A stretch of 37,147 bases of DNA from Candidatus Methanoperedens sp. BLZ2 (GTDB taxonomy: Archaea; Halobacteriota; Methanosarcinia; Methanosarcinales; Methanoperedenaceae). How positions within the stretch are numbered: position 1 is the first letter of the stretch; each line of letters begins with the position of its first letter. Under the pieces are notes generated by a model. It saw nothing but the letters and a program-made list of their open reading frames with translations. It searched no databases and had not been told where the DNA came from. The stretch spans positions 1 through 37,147 of the forward strand of contig NZ_NTMG01000073.1 of the NCBI RefSeq assembly GCF_002487355.1, given 5' to 3'. A program made the translations under genes and the position numbers. This document shows positions 26,314-34,235 of the stretch, one piece after another.

Positions 26314-26344
26314 AGTTCATACACGTATGCTTAGTGTATGAACT
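26314..26344. repeat. Perfect 11-base inverted repeat upstream of the helicase
   Basis: AGTTCATACAC / GTGTATGAACT with a 9-base loop. Could be an operator of the helicase gene, whose start is at 26219 on the minus strand, or a terminator/IS remnant. No T-tract follows on either strand, which is against a simple terminator. Confidence 0.55.
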
Positions 26345-26515
26345 TGAAAGCCAAACACATGAATTTCATTCGCAATTTACCGACCTTATATCCACAACGA
26401 TTCAGGACAAAAGAGGCACAGAAGAGCAATCACTCATATGCCTGTACGTGCCCCTTCCCTATGGACATTGGCCGAAACAACCAAATAGGAGATAGAAAAA
26501 CTCATGCACTACGTT

Positions 26516-26660
26516 GATGCCTCGGACTTTAGCAAAGCGGAGTCCGTGACTCCAACGATAGGCGTTCTTGTGCATCCGTTTGAATATCTTGAACCTGAAT
26601 GACCATCGGAGCGCTAAAAATGAGGGACACGGAAAGAGATGCTAAGCAGATATAACCAAC
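26516..26660. repeat. Island repeat, copy A
   Basis: GATGCCTCGGACTTTAGC, GCGGAGTCC at 26537-26545, and GCTAAAAATGAGGGACACGG toward the end. The 30-base core 26516-26545 matches 29240-29269 at 28 of 30 positions. GGACT and AGTCC can pair as a hairpin. Boundaries are approximate. Confidence 0.6.
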
Positions 26661-26694
26661 TGATGACCAAGGATTTTTATTAACAAACTTGCCT

Positions 26695-27024
26695 TTATAT
26701 CTCCAGTATCTTTCTTAATTTTTGATTCACTTCTTTCCTTAGTTCTTCATTAAGCTCCCCAATCTCGCCTACAATTAAATCTTTCAGCACAGTTGCGATT
26801 TTATCTAGCTTTATGACCGAATCCAATTTCAGTCCAGCATTTTTAAAAGCAGAATGATTCTTTGTTATTAAAACATCTACCACAGAGGGTTCAGATGGTA
26901 ATTTTGAAGAAATAAATGCCATGATTACATCTTTATCGCCTTCATATAACACTAAAGCAGGTCTAAGCTTTGCAGCGGTTAAATCAGTAAATGGAAAAGG
27001 CACAAGCACTATTTTTCCTTTCAT
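26695..27024 (-). CDS. MazF/PemK-type toxin
   Basis: A 109-residue MazF/PemK-like endoribonuclease toxin: KGKIVLVPFPFTDLTAAKLRPALVL is the family N-terminal signature, with the later AFISSKLPSEPSVVDVLI and SVIKLDKIATVLKDLI strands. It would cut mRNA in the cytosol. It is translationally coupled to the upstream antitoxin by ATGA (27021-27024). A repeat copy and the helicase lie beyond its 3' end. Confidence 0.87.
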   Translation of the reverse strand: MKGKIVLVPFPFTDLTAAKLRPALVLYEGDKDVIMAFISSKLPSEPSVVDVLITKNHSAFKNAGLKLDSVIKLDKIATVLKDLIVGEIGELNEELRKEVNQKLRKILEI

Positions 27025-27212
27025 TTATATCTGACCTTTAAGTCCGCTATTTTATAAATATCTGGTTCATTATCAAAGAAACTTGATAATGACTTTTCGG
27101 AAAGCTTCATCAACGAAACGATTTCTTTTTCATATAGTAGCTCATCAACCTTTTTTGAAATCTCGATTACATACCGCTTTATATCCCTTACTTCGGTTTC
27201 TAAATTCATCAT
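27021..27212 (-). CDS. Antitoxin partner of the MazF-like toxin
   Basis: A short helical protein, 63 residues from the start chosen here (MMNLETEVRDIKRYVIEISKKV...). The frame is open to 27269, but a TATA-like TTTTTATATATGC occupies about 27238-27250 on the minus strand, so the real start is most likely the ATG at 27212 or 27209. It precedes and overlaps the toxin, as antitoxins do. The heptad-like pattern suggests a coiled coil; no classical MazE DNA-binding motif is evident. Confidence 0.7.
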   Translation of the reverse strand: MMNLETEVRDIKRYVIEISKKVDELLYEKEIVSLMKLSEKSLSSFFDNEPDIYKIADLKVRYK

Positions 27213-27334
27213 GTTTATTAACATCTTTACGATATGCATATATAAAAACATGATTGAGAAGTCTTTCAAGGAGAACTCACACCTATGTTATTTCCGTGCC
27301 CCTTTTTATCGATTTATGTCTTAGCAACAAATAA

Positions 27335-28636
27335 CCTGACTTCGCCACCCACGGCTAAACGTCACGAATTTTAATCCCTTTATACAATTTGCCAGATGAC
27401 GGTTTACCAGCGTAATTTCAGACTATTATCCTCATATTTTTTAATAAAATCCCCAAAAATACTGACTACTTCTTTTGAAATATTTGACAGTACTGTAAAT
27501 TTGAAGCTATTTTGAGGGTATGCCACAGTAAGTGTCAAAATGTTCAGGAATTTCCTGAGTAACCTTATGTCTCTTACTATTGGTTTTTTTGCTAAATAAA
27601 GGGTCAAATTGACCAAAAAATTCGTGAGGAACGTAAGCAGTAGATATCCTTTAACTGCAAGATTACTCCAATGTCGTATCGGTCTCAACTCTAACCCATC
27701 TTTTAAACCACGAATGAATTTTTCAGCTTTATCCCTATCTTTATAAAGAGATAGGATTTTTTTGGGTTCATCATCGACGGAACTTTCAAGAGAGAAAAAT
27801 CCCTCTAATCCATTGATAAAAGGATTATCGATCGGACCAAAAGTTTTCTGCAAACTTCCATGCAGAATAATGTAACCATCTTTTGTTATGACCGAGCCAA
27901 GTTTCTTTCCCTTTTTTTTGCTTTTAAAGTGAGATAATGATATTCTCCATTACGGACCATTTTTTTGTTTGTTTTTGTGTTGGCTCCACAATCAAATATC
28001 AAGATGCTGCCCTTGTCCAATACTTTTGTTGCCACATTAAAAATGTGATCGAAATGCTTTTTGTCCTGGACATTTCCTTTTTGTATCGTTAGTGCGGTTG
28101 GAAGATCATTGATTCCTGTGCTAATCCCAAAGGTGATTTGTTTTTTCCCAAAAGCACCATCTCTTGAGTAACCTAAGGCTCCTAACTCCTGTTTAGTTCC
28201 CTCAAAATATGTGGATGAGAAATCCACGAATTGCTCTTTTGATATGAGGTTATATTTTGCCAGGAATTGTTGATAGAGTTCCAAGATGATTCCGAAGTTA
28301 TCTCCGATCCGTTCAATAGTCCTGTAAAAAGTTCGTTCTGCTGGTGTTTCTTTTAATCCCAAATATCCAAAAACTTCGTCGGGGTATATGTTTAGAATTT
28401 GATTGACTGAAACGTTGTTCGTCAATTTGTTATATATCAGTGATTTTATGATTTCTTGGAAATCCTTTGCTTTTCCACCGATTTTATCGAACAAAAAATC
28501 AAAGTAACCATAATCTTTTTCAATTCTATCGAGCATTACAATACTGCCTATAGGGAATGTTACATTTTCATGCAAGGTTTTTCACCAAAACTTCTGAAAT
28601 GTAATATCCCTTTATAGGCTAACTGGCGAGGTCAGG
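27335..28636 (-). mobile_element. Insertion sequence, IS4-superfamily (IS1634-like), 1302 bp
   Basis: Terminal inverted repeats CCTGACTTCGCCA (27335-27347) and TGGCGAGGTCAGG (28624-28636) match at 12 of 13 positions. Both ends are flanked by AAATAA (27329-27334 and 28637-28642), a 6-bp target duplication, so the boundaries are firm. The single transposase gene runs on the minus strand and is split by a frameshift at an A8 tract. It inserted in the noncoding interval between the MazF and HicBA loci. Confidence 0.88.
27404..28575 (-). pseudogene. IS4/IS1634-type DDE transposase split at an A8 tract
   Basis: Two reading frames make one protein. The upstream part (28575-27886, 229 residues) holds the first two acidic residues in QFVDFSSTYFEG and LIFDCGANTKTN. 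The downstream part (to 27404) holds the YREK signature [15 protein letters not shown] (Y-2-R-3-E-6-K) with the third acidic residue. The parts join by a -1 shift at GCAAAAAAAAGGG (about 27909-27921): re-reading one A continues through [18 protein letters not shown] into the second part without a stop. This may be an indel-broken gene, a programmed -1 frameshift on A-AAA-AAA, or a sequencing error. Confidence 0.85.
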
Positions 28637-28649
28637 AAATAAGCGATAG

Positions 28650-28810
28650 ATGCCCTCATGCACCCGCGCGTGGATGCTCCGTACCTTCCAGTGCGGAGTT
28701 ACGTTACTGCGCAATCGCGCTCACACTCATGCTCCAGAAGGGCGATGTAAAGCAAAGCAACTCCCAAAATGCTAAAAATTAGGCGCGAATAGTAACGGCA
28801 TATAACCATA
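28650..28810. repeat. Island repeat, diverged copy C
   Basis: GATGCTCCGTACC...GCGGAGTTACG (28671-28702) corresponds to the core of copy A, with CTCCG and CGGAG able to pair, and GCTAAAAATTAGGCGCG (about 28771-28787) and ATATAACC follow in the same order as in copy A. It lies just upstream of hicB. Similarity is by eye and boundaries are approximate. Confidence 0.4.
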
Positions 28811-28841
28811 CTTTTAATAACTGCAAATCTAATTATCGAAC

Positions 28842-29048
28842 ATGCAATTCACAGTAAAACTTGAAGAATCTGATGAAGGTGGATATACCGCCCAATGTCT
28901 TGAGCTTCCCGCAGCGATAAGTGAAGGAGATACAAAAGAAGAAGCACTCGATAATATTAAAGAAGCAATTCAACTGGTTCTTGAAGTCTCACGTGAACAA
29001 GCGCAGTCGTATACTGAAGTTTTTAGGGTGGAAGTGGCAAGTGCCTAA
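28842..29048 (+). CDS. hicB: HicB-type antitoxin
   Basis: A 68-residue HicB: MQFTVKLEESDEGGYTAQCLELPAAISEGDTKEEALDNIKEAI is the classic HicB partial RNase H-like fold. It neutralises HicA, an mRNA-binding toxin. TTTTAATAA at about 28812-28820 lies at the right distance for a leaderless transcript from the ATG. The hicA frame overlaps its end but is truncated, so the pair may no longer be active. Confidence 0.88.
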   Translation: MQFTVKLEESDEGGYTAQCLELPAAISEGDTKEEALDNIKEAIQLVLEVSREQAQSYTEVFRVEVASA

Positions 29049-29142
29049 ACTCCCTTCTGTATCTGGTAAGAAGATTATCAGATCTTTGAATTTTATAAGT
29101 GATATTGCTCCTGAGTTTAAATATAGAAAGATTGGAGGATAA
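29041..29142 (+). pseudogene. hicA: Truncated hicA toxin gene
   Basis: Starts with GTG overlapping the end of hicB. The first 15 codons (PKLPSVSGKKIIRSL) are textbook HicA, then the sequence departs (NFISDIAPEFKYRKIGG) and stops after 33 codons; the GSH histidine motif of HicA is missing. A different frame, open from GTG 29099 to TAG 29206 (..LEDKLPVPESKSF..), looks like the tail of another gene, so a deletion has probably fused hicA to foreign sequence. Confidence 0.75.
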
Positions 29143-29239
29143 ATTACCTGTTCCAGAATCAAAATCATTTGCAAAATATGTAGCTATTTCTGAAAAATCA
29201 TCATAGTATCTCGAATCCTGAACCATCGAGCATCCACAT

Positions 29240-29269
29240 GATGCCTCGGTCTTTAGCGAAGCGGAGTCC
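29240..29269. repeat. Island repeat, core copy B
   Basis: Thirty bases, GATGCCTCGGTCTTTAGC then GAAGCGGAGTCC, differing from copy A (26516-26545) at two positions. It is in the 181-base gap between the broken hicA and the end of the fwd operon. Confidence 0.65.
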
Positions 29270-29323
29270 AGTGATTGTTCGCAATAAAAAGTGTCAATAC
29301 ACAAAAAATAAAAACGATGATGC

Positions 29324-30082
29324 TTACTTAATGTAAAGCAGACCTTTTCCATTAACTATAACATCACCAGTATATTTCTTATACGTCACTCCATCAACTG
29401 CTTCATTACCTTCCAGCTTGAATACAGGCATCATCTCATCCACTGTCCCGTTGACAATTATCGTGCCTTTTGACATCTCGCTTCCAGGACGGCTGGTATT
29501 GCCTTCGATCACGATCTTGCCGCCATTGTTGCTCAATCCGGGGAGAATCCCTGTATTGCCTTTAACAATGATCTCGCCGCCGCACATATGCTCGCCAAGG
29601 AAATCAAGGGCATTTCCCATTACAGTGATTTTCCCGCCGCGCATGCCGCAGCTCTCACCGCGATATCCGGCGCCAAGGTAATATCCCGCATTTCCTTCCA
29701 CGATCAACTCGCCGCCTTTCATTTCCCTCCCTGCCCATGAGTCAACATTTCCCTTTACTGATATCTTTCCGCCGCTCATCTTTGAGCCAAGATGCATATC
29801 CACGTTGCCATTGATGATCATTAGTCCTGCGGACATTCCTTCCCCGATCCTTTTAACGCGGGAAAAATCGCCTTCCATCACGATTTTTGTATCTGCTGCC
29901 GGAGCAGAACCTTCCACCTTAACTGAGAAAAGCTCCCCGATAGTCGTCTTTTGGTTCCCGGTCCATGCTTCCATGGATTGGATCTCTGTTTCCGTTTTAC
30001 CGGCGAATTTATCAGGTGAGATATTCTCAGCTTCAGTTGAAATCCTGATCTCTTTCTTTGGTTTAATGGTAACCGTTTGCAT
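29324..30082 (-). CDS. fwdC: Formylmethanofuran dehydrogenase subunit C
   Basis: A 252-residue beta-helix protein with repeated G-X-I/V-X-V-X-G units (GGKISVKGNV, GGELIVEGNAG, GGKITVMGNA, GGEIIVKGNTG, GGKIVIEGNTS), the glutamate-synthase-C-terminal-like fold of Fwd/FmdC. It is a structural subunit of the cytoplasmic enzyme that fixes CO2 as formylmethanofuran. GAGGTGA within the end of fwdA serves as its ribosome site; the genes are 1 base apart. Last gene of fwdDBAC. Confidence 0.94.
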   Translation of the reverse strand: MQTVTIKPKKEIRISTEAENISPDKFAGKTETEIQSMEAWTGNQKTTIGELFSVKVEGSAPAADTKIVMEGDFSRVKRIGEGMSAGLMIINGNVDMHLGSKMSGGKISVKGNVDSWAGREMKGGELIVEGNAGYYLGAGYRGESCGMRGGKITVMGNALDFLGEHMCGGEIIVKGNTGILPGLSNNGGKIVIEGNTSRPGSEMSKGTIIVNGTVDEMMPVFKLEGNEAVDGVTYKKYTGDVIVNGKGLLYIK

Positions 30083-30083
30083 T

Positions 30084-31796
30084 TTAGCTCACCTCTACGG
30101 GAATTGCTCCGGCTTTAATGACCTTGGGATGAGTTAGATATTCATCCTGTACCATGTAATTTGCAAGCTGTATCGAGTAATAGTTCTTGAATTTCTTAAC
30201 AATGTCTTTCATCATTTCATTTGTATGCTCTTCAGGAACCCTTGCATCCACCCAGTATGTCCTTCCCATTGGTGTTGCTGTGATCTGGCCGTCCTTTACA
30301 ACAACCTGTCCGCCCTTTATTGTATATGCGGCTGATGAGAACGCGCTCTTTATCTTTGCATGTTCAACTGATGGATCTATCTGGTCAGGTTTGATGTCGT
30401 ATATGGAAACATCAGCATCTGCGCCAACTCCGAGATGACCTTTTGTATCAAGAAGCCCGAGTACCTTTGCAGTGCCAGCCCTTGTCATTATTGCGATCTC
30501 ACTGAAATCAAGTTCGCGGTCAATTCCCGGAAGCCTTGTTTTTGAATGAACAGCTTCATGAACGGTCTTTATTTCTTCCTGGCGCTTCTTGTTGCTCATA
30601 AGAAGCGCAATGACCTCCGAATAATTCACGAACGGCCCGCCATTGGGATGGTCAGTGGTCAATAGCATTTTATACGGGTCTTTTGTAAGCAGCCCGAGTT
30701 CAAGCCCTGTGGCCCACATGATAGCATAGACTGATACCTGCTTGACATAATATAACGGTACAACGCCTGATGCATCTTCAAGTTCAACATCACCATTGCC
30801 CCATTTTGCATGCAGTAATTTTGCGTTTGCATATTGAACAGGACCATCGGCAGTCATGGTGGTGGCGCTGCCAAATATCATCTGTCCCATATCACCTGTT
30901 ACATTATCGTGATTGTTAAGATAATTGGCTACTTCATCGGCTTTTGATTCAAAGTCGCCCCAGTTCGTTCCGCCCATTGAATTAAACAACAGGTGAGTAA
31001 CATGCAACACCTGCCTGTTCCTGCTGGCTTTGACCTGGTTTGCAAGTTCCATACTTGCAAGTGTTGTCTTGTAGTTGCCGGGCTTTCCAAGATTATTGCA
31101 GTGCAGATGCACCGAATGCGGAAGCCCCAGCATTTCATTGGCCTTCATCAGCGACACTATTATATCTTTTGGGGTTACATCAAAATTCGGGACAACATCA
31201 TCAAGACCTGTAACGTTCTTGCCAAAGCCCCACATCTCGCCTCCACCCGGATTTACGCATTTAACGCCAAATCCCCTGCTTGCAAGAAGACCCCATGATA
31301 TATAAGCAGCCAGCTTATCCATGTTCTTCTCCCGCACAAAGTCCATAGTGGGCCAGTTACTCCCGAATAGCGTAAGAGCGCCTTTGTCGATAATGGGTAT
31401 TTCTTCAAGTTCTTCATGGGTGTGGCGCGCTTTCATTATTGCCTGCGCTGCCTCAAAGACCGTTGTATAACCCATCTGTGCATAGCGGTATCCCATAGCA
31501 TAGACATTTGGCACAGTATAACCTGTAGTAGGTCTTGTTAGCTTTGTCCTTGGACTTATCCCTGATCGCGCATCTTCAGGGCGCATTATTCTTCCCACAT
31601 TGACTTTTGCACCTGCGATATGCGAATGTGCATCAACGCCGCCTGCCATTACAAGCCTTCCGCCAGCATCTATCACTGTGGCTTTGCTGCTTACCTCATT
31701 CACGATTTTTCCGTCTTTTATGGAGATATCGGCCTTATCACCATTTATTCCATTAGACGGATCATAAACCGAACCGTTCTTTATAAGAAGTTCCAT
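30084..31796 (-). CDS. fwdA: Formylmethanofuran dehydrogenase subunit A
   Basis: About 570 residues of the amidohydrolase superfamily. GGVDAHSHIAG places the metal-binding HXH at the N-terminal end of the barrel, and later SVHLHCNNLG, VLHVTHLLFNS and LTTDHPNGGPF supply further ligands of the binuclear site. This subunit transfers the formyl group between formate and methanofuran after FwdB has reduced CO2. The frame is open to GTG 31805, but that GTG lies inside the AGAGGTGA ribosome site, so ATG 31796 is the start. Situated between fwdB and fwdC. Confidence 0.94.
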   Translation of the reverse strand: MELLIKNGSVYDPSNGINGDKADISIKDGKIVNEVSSKATVIDAGGRLVMAGGVDAHSHIAGAKVNVGRIMRPEDARSGISPRTKLTRPTTGYTVPNVYAMGYRYAQMGYTTVFEAAQAIMKARHTHEELEEIPIIDKGALTLFGSNWPTMDFVREKNMDKLAAYISWGLLASRGFGVKCVNPGGGEMWGFGKNVTGLDDVVPNFDVTPKDIIVSLMKANEMLGLPHSVHLHCNNLGKPGNYKTTLASMELANQVKASRNRQVLHVTHLLFNSMGGTNWGDFESKADEVANYLNNHDNVTGDMGQMIFGSATTMTADGPVQYANAKLLHAKWGNGDVELEDASGVVPLYYVKQVSVYAIMWATGLELGLLTKDPYKMLLTTDHPNGGPFVNYSEVIALLMSNKKRQEEIKTVHEAVHSKTRLPGIDRELDFSEIAIMTRAGTAKVLGLLDTKGHLGVGADADVSIYDIKPDQIDPSVEHAKIKSAFSSAAYTIKGGQVVVKDGQITATPMGRTYWVDARVPEEHTNEMMKDIVKKFKNYYSIQLANYMVQDEYLTHPKVIKAGAIPVEVS

Positions 31797-31797
31797 T

Positions 31798-33096
31798 TTA
31801 TTCACCTCTCAATGCTTTCACTCGTTCTGTTATCTTTTCAAGTACCTCAGTGTCAGGCAGATGTGTGGGTTCAACCATCTTTCTCATCCTGAGTGATACG
31901 CCGTCCATCCTGTATGCCGTACCTTCCACCTCCACGCCGCAAATTGCCACTGGAATGACAACATTTGCTACTTCAGTCGTTGGATTCCAGTAAGGATCTA
32001 TCTGGACAACCGGGATCTTTGCAAGATGCCTGACAGAATCAGCCGGGAAATGAGCGCCTGCATCACCTGCTATTATCATTGCTGCATCTGTTTCTTTTCT
32101 TAAGAGCACATCGTTTGCCGCTGTTTCACCGGGATTGTAATAAGGAGCGCCGCGTGCAAAATCCACTGCTGTTGCAAATCCTGTCTCCCATGCGCACACA
32201 TTTCCGAATCCGGTAACATTATAGTGGCCTCGCATCGGCGTAATAACGCATTTTGTAAACGCGTTCAACTCTGTTACTAAAGAGATGGCGTTATCAATGT
32301 TCTTATACCTTGATTTGCTCTGGGTAAGTCCCATTCCAAAGAAAATCCCGACGAATTTTCCTGTTTTTAATGTATCCACAAGTTTTGAAAGCTGCTCTTT
32401 GGACACGCCTCCAACCGATTCCGGCACAACATCCGCATGTCCTGAAAGTATTGCCCTGAGAGCCGAAATCACAAGGTAATCACTGCCCTGCTCTAACTGC
32501 ACGAATTGATCTGCCATATTTGCCGTATCTGTTTTTCGTACATCCACTACAACGACTTTGCGTCCTTTTCTACCTTTTTCAGAGAATAATCCTTTTGCAA
32601 ACACAGAATATCTCCCCATGTGCCTGGGATGGGCATGTACCGGATTGCTTCCCCAGAATACAATAACGTCTGCCCTGTTCTTTACCTGGCCAAGGGTGGC
32701 TGACGGAAGACCTTTTTCATGGACTGCAAGGGTGGATGGGCCATGACAAACTGTTGCCGTGTTGTCAATAATTGCTCCAAGCTCCTCAGCAAGAAGAATG
32801 CCTTTCTTATGGACTTCACACACTGCCGATGCCCATCCGTACAAAAGAGGTCTTTTTGAATTTGAAAGGATATTTGCAGCTTCGTTAATTGCCTCTTCAT
32901 AAGATACTTCCTTGAACTCGGAATTCTTGTCTTTCCTCATCATGGGGGCTTTTATTCTGTGATGTCCCATTATTTTAGATGCGCCGAGTTTGCATGCTTG
33001 TTTAACATCGGTTATTTTGTTATCTTCCACAACGATTGTCAGGTCATCACACAGGCAGCCGCAAAAAGGGCAGAGTGCATCTGTTATTACTGTCAT
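31798..33096 (-). CDS. fwdB: Formylmethanofuran dehydrogenase subunit B (catalytic, W/Mo)
   Basis: A 432-residue molybdopterin-type subunit. CPFCGCLCDDL near the N-terminus binds a [4Fe-4S] cluster, and TATVCHGPS carries the cysteine (C117) that coordinates tungsten or molybdenum; selenocysteine is used in some relatives, cysteine here. GSNPVHAHPRHMGRYS and the C-terminal EVEGTAYRMDGVSLRM fit FwdB/FmdB. It reduces CO2 to formate or, in reverse, oxidises formate released by FwdA. The start overlaps the fwdD stop as TAATG. W or Mo type cannot be told from this subunit alone. Confidence 0.95.
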   Translation of the reverse strand: MTVITDALCPFCGCLCDDLTIVVEDNKITDVKQACKLGASKIMGHHRIKAPMMRKDKNSEFKEVSYEEAINEAANILSNSKRPLLYGWASAVCEVHKKGILLAEELGAIIDNTATVCHGPSTLAVHEKGLPSATLGQVKNRADVIVFWGSNPVHAHPRHMGRYSVFAKGLFSEKGRKGRKVVVVDVRKTDTANMADQFVQLEQGSDYLVISALRAILSGHADVVPESVGGVSKEQLSKLVDTLKTGKFVGIFFGMGLTQSKSRYKNIDNAISLVTELNAFTKCVITPMRGHYNVTGFGNVCAWETGFATAVDFARGAPYYNPGETAANDVLLRKETDAAMIIAGDAGAHFPADSVRHLAKIPVVQIDPYWNPTTEVANVVIPVAICGVEVEGTAYRMDGVSLRMRKMVEPTHLPDTEVLEKITERVKALRGE

Positions 33097-33473
33097 TACT
33101 TATACCTCGCGATCAGTTCTTTCATTAATAATACTTTCTTGTCCGTAGGTTCTATCCGCGCAGGAATACCTTTGAATCCCGGCATCCCGCAGCCCTTGGT
33201 ATCCGGATCGACGACTGCATTTGCCCACGGGCCCATGGGGATAAAAGCCATTCCGTCAGGATTTCCTTTATTTTCTTTTAATTTCACAACCACATCACCG
33301 TGATCTGTTTTAACCAATACGCGGCTTCCGGGACTTATTCCCAGGATACCTATATCCTTTGGGTTCAGTTCACAATAAGCAGTTGCTTCCTGATAGTCCG
33401 AAGAAGTTTTATTCTCAATAGTTGCTCCCTGATTTATTGTTCTTCCAGTTATGAGTATTGCATTTAATGTCAT
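33096..33473 (-). CDS. fwdD: Formylmethanofuran dehydrogenase subunit D
   Basis: About 125 residues of the molybdopterin dinucleotide-binding fold that is a separate subunit in Fwd/Fmd. MTLNAILITGRTINQG and AYCELNPKDIGILGISPGSRVLVKT are characteristic. It completes the pterin site formed with FwdB. The frame is open to GTG 33482 but I prefer ATG 33473, where the family N-terminus begins; neither start has a strong ribosome site. It is the first gene of the operon. Confidence 0.9.
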   Translation of the reverse strand: MTLNAILITGRTINQGATIENKTSSDYQEATAYCELNPKDIGILGISPGSRVLVKTDHGDVVVKLKENKGNPDGMAFIPMGPWANAVVDPDTKGCGMPGFKGIPARIEPTDKKVLLMKELIARYK

Positions 33474-33510
33474 CTTATACACTCTTTTTTATTATTGGTA
33501 AATACTTTCT

Positions 33511-33520
33511 TATTTAAAAA
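33511..33520 (-). promoter_or_regulatory. TATA box of the fwdDBAC operon
   Basis: TTTTTAAATA on the minus strand, about 40 bases before ATG 33473, placing transcription start near 33490 and a short leader. Confidence 0.5.
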
Positions 33521-33648
33521 GTATATGTTTTTGTTCGATTAAGATACAAAATCAAGGAGGGTAATAAAATTCGAAAATAATAAAATTCCGATTAACTAAA
33601 CAAAAAAAACAATGAATAAAAATTTAAAAAATTATTTGAATATCTATT

Positions 33649-34047
33649 TTAAACTCCTACAGTTTCTTTCGCAGTTTCGCGGACAGCTTCAAATCCGAAA
33701 TTCTGCTCAAAATTAACATCTATCTCTGGCAATATATCTACATAATTTACTAATTCGTGATATATCTCATGCCTCGGACTTACAATTATAACATGCGCAG
33801 GCGGATGTATTTTTCGAAGTCTTCCAATTGCGACACTTGCCTGGTCCTCAAGAGGAACTATCGCAGCAGACGAACAACACCCTCTTAATGGACTTTTCAT
33901 TATGTGCGTAAGAATGTTATCTGCAAAAGTCGGTTCCAATTTTCTTGCCTGATCTGAAAAAGTCAAATTTGCATACCTGACAAGGTCGTACAGTGCTATT
34001 TTCACTTTCGATGCATCATCTGCCCTGACTACAGCCATTGAGTTCAT
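33649..34047 (-). CDS. DUF356 family archaeal protein
   Basis: About 132 residues, best recognised by the segment ASVAIGRLRKIHPPAHVIIVSPRHEIYHELV, which I associate with DUF356 of methanogens. The fold looks like alternating helices and strands, cytosolic. GGGGG lies 6 bases before ATG 34047, so I prefer it to ATG 34077. A CC pair in PLRGCCSS is the only cysteine motif. It is separate from fwd (about 170 bases) and diverges from the XPD gene. Function unknown. Confidence 0.75.
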   Translation of the reverse strand: MNSMAVVRADDASKVKIALYDLVRYANLTFSDQARKLEPTFADNILTHIMKSPLRGCCSSAAIVPLEDQASVAIGRLRKIHPPAHVIIVSPRHEIYHELVNYVDILPEIDVNFEQNFGFEAVRETAKETVGV

Positions 34048-34205
34048 TTTTTCCCCCTTATTTGTGATCGTATCCATTTTTATATTACCTAATTCGTAGT
34101 GGTACTGATATAAATGCTGGTGCTAACTAAAGGCTATTTTCGTGCTACTGAGTATTTTATTATGATCAGAAACAAATTTCAGGGTTACTCCTGACAATCG
34201 TACTG

Positions 34206-34216
34206 TTTATATTATA
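34206..34216 (+). promoter_or_regulatory. TATA box of the XPD gene
   Basis: TTTATATTATA ends 19 bases before ATG 34236, which implies a leaderless transcript. Confidence 0.55.
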
Positions 34217-34235
34217 TCGAATCCTATGGTCGCCG

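Larger units (their letters stand above)
26220..26694. other. Noncoding interval upstream of the helicase, with palindrome and repeat copy
   Basis: No gene found. A perfect 11-base inverted repeat AGTTCATACAC (26314-26324) / GTGTATGAACT (26334-26344), 9-base loop, sits about 95 bases before the helicase start. A copy of the island repeat (GATGCCTCGGACTTTAGC... at 26516 to GCTAAAAATGAGG at about 26613-26625 and on to ATATAACC near 26655) fills the left side of the MazF gene. Confidence 0.45.
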
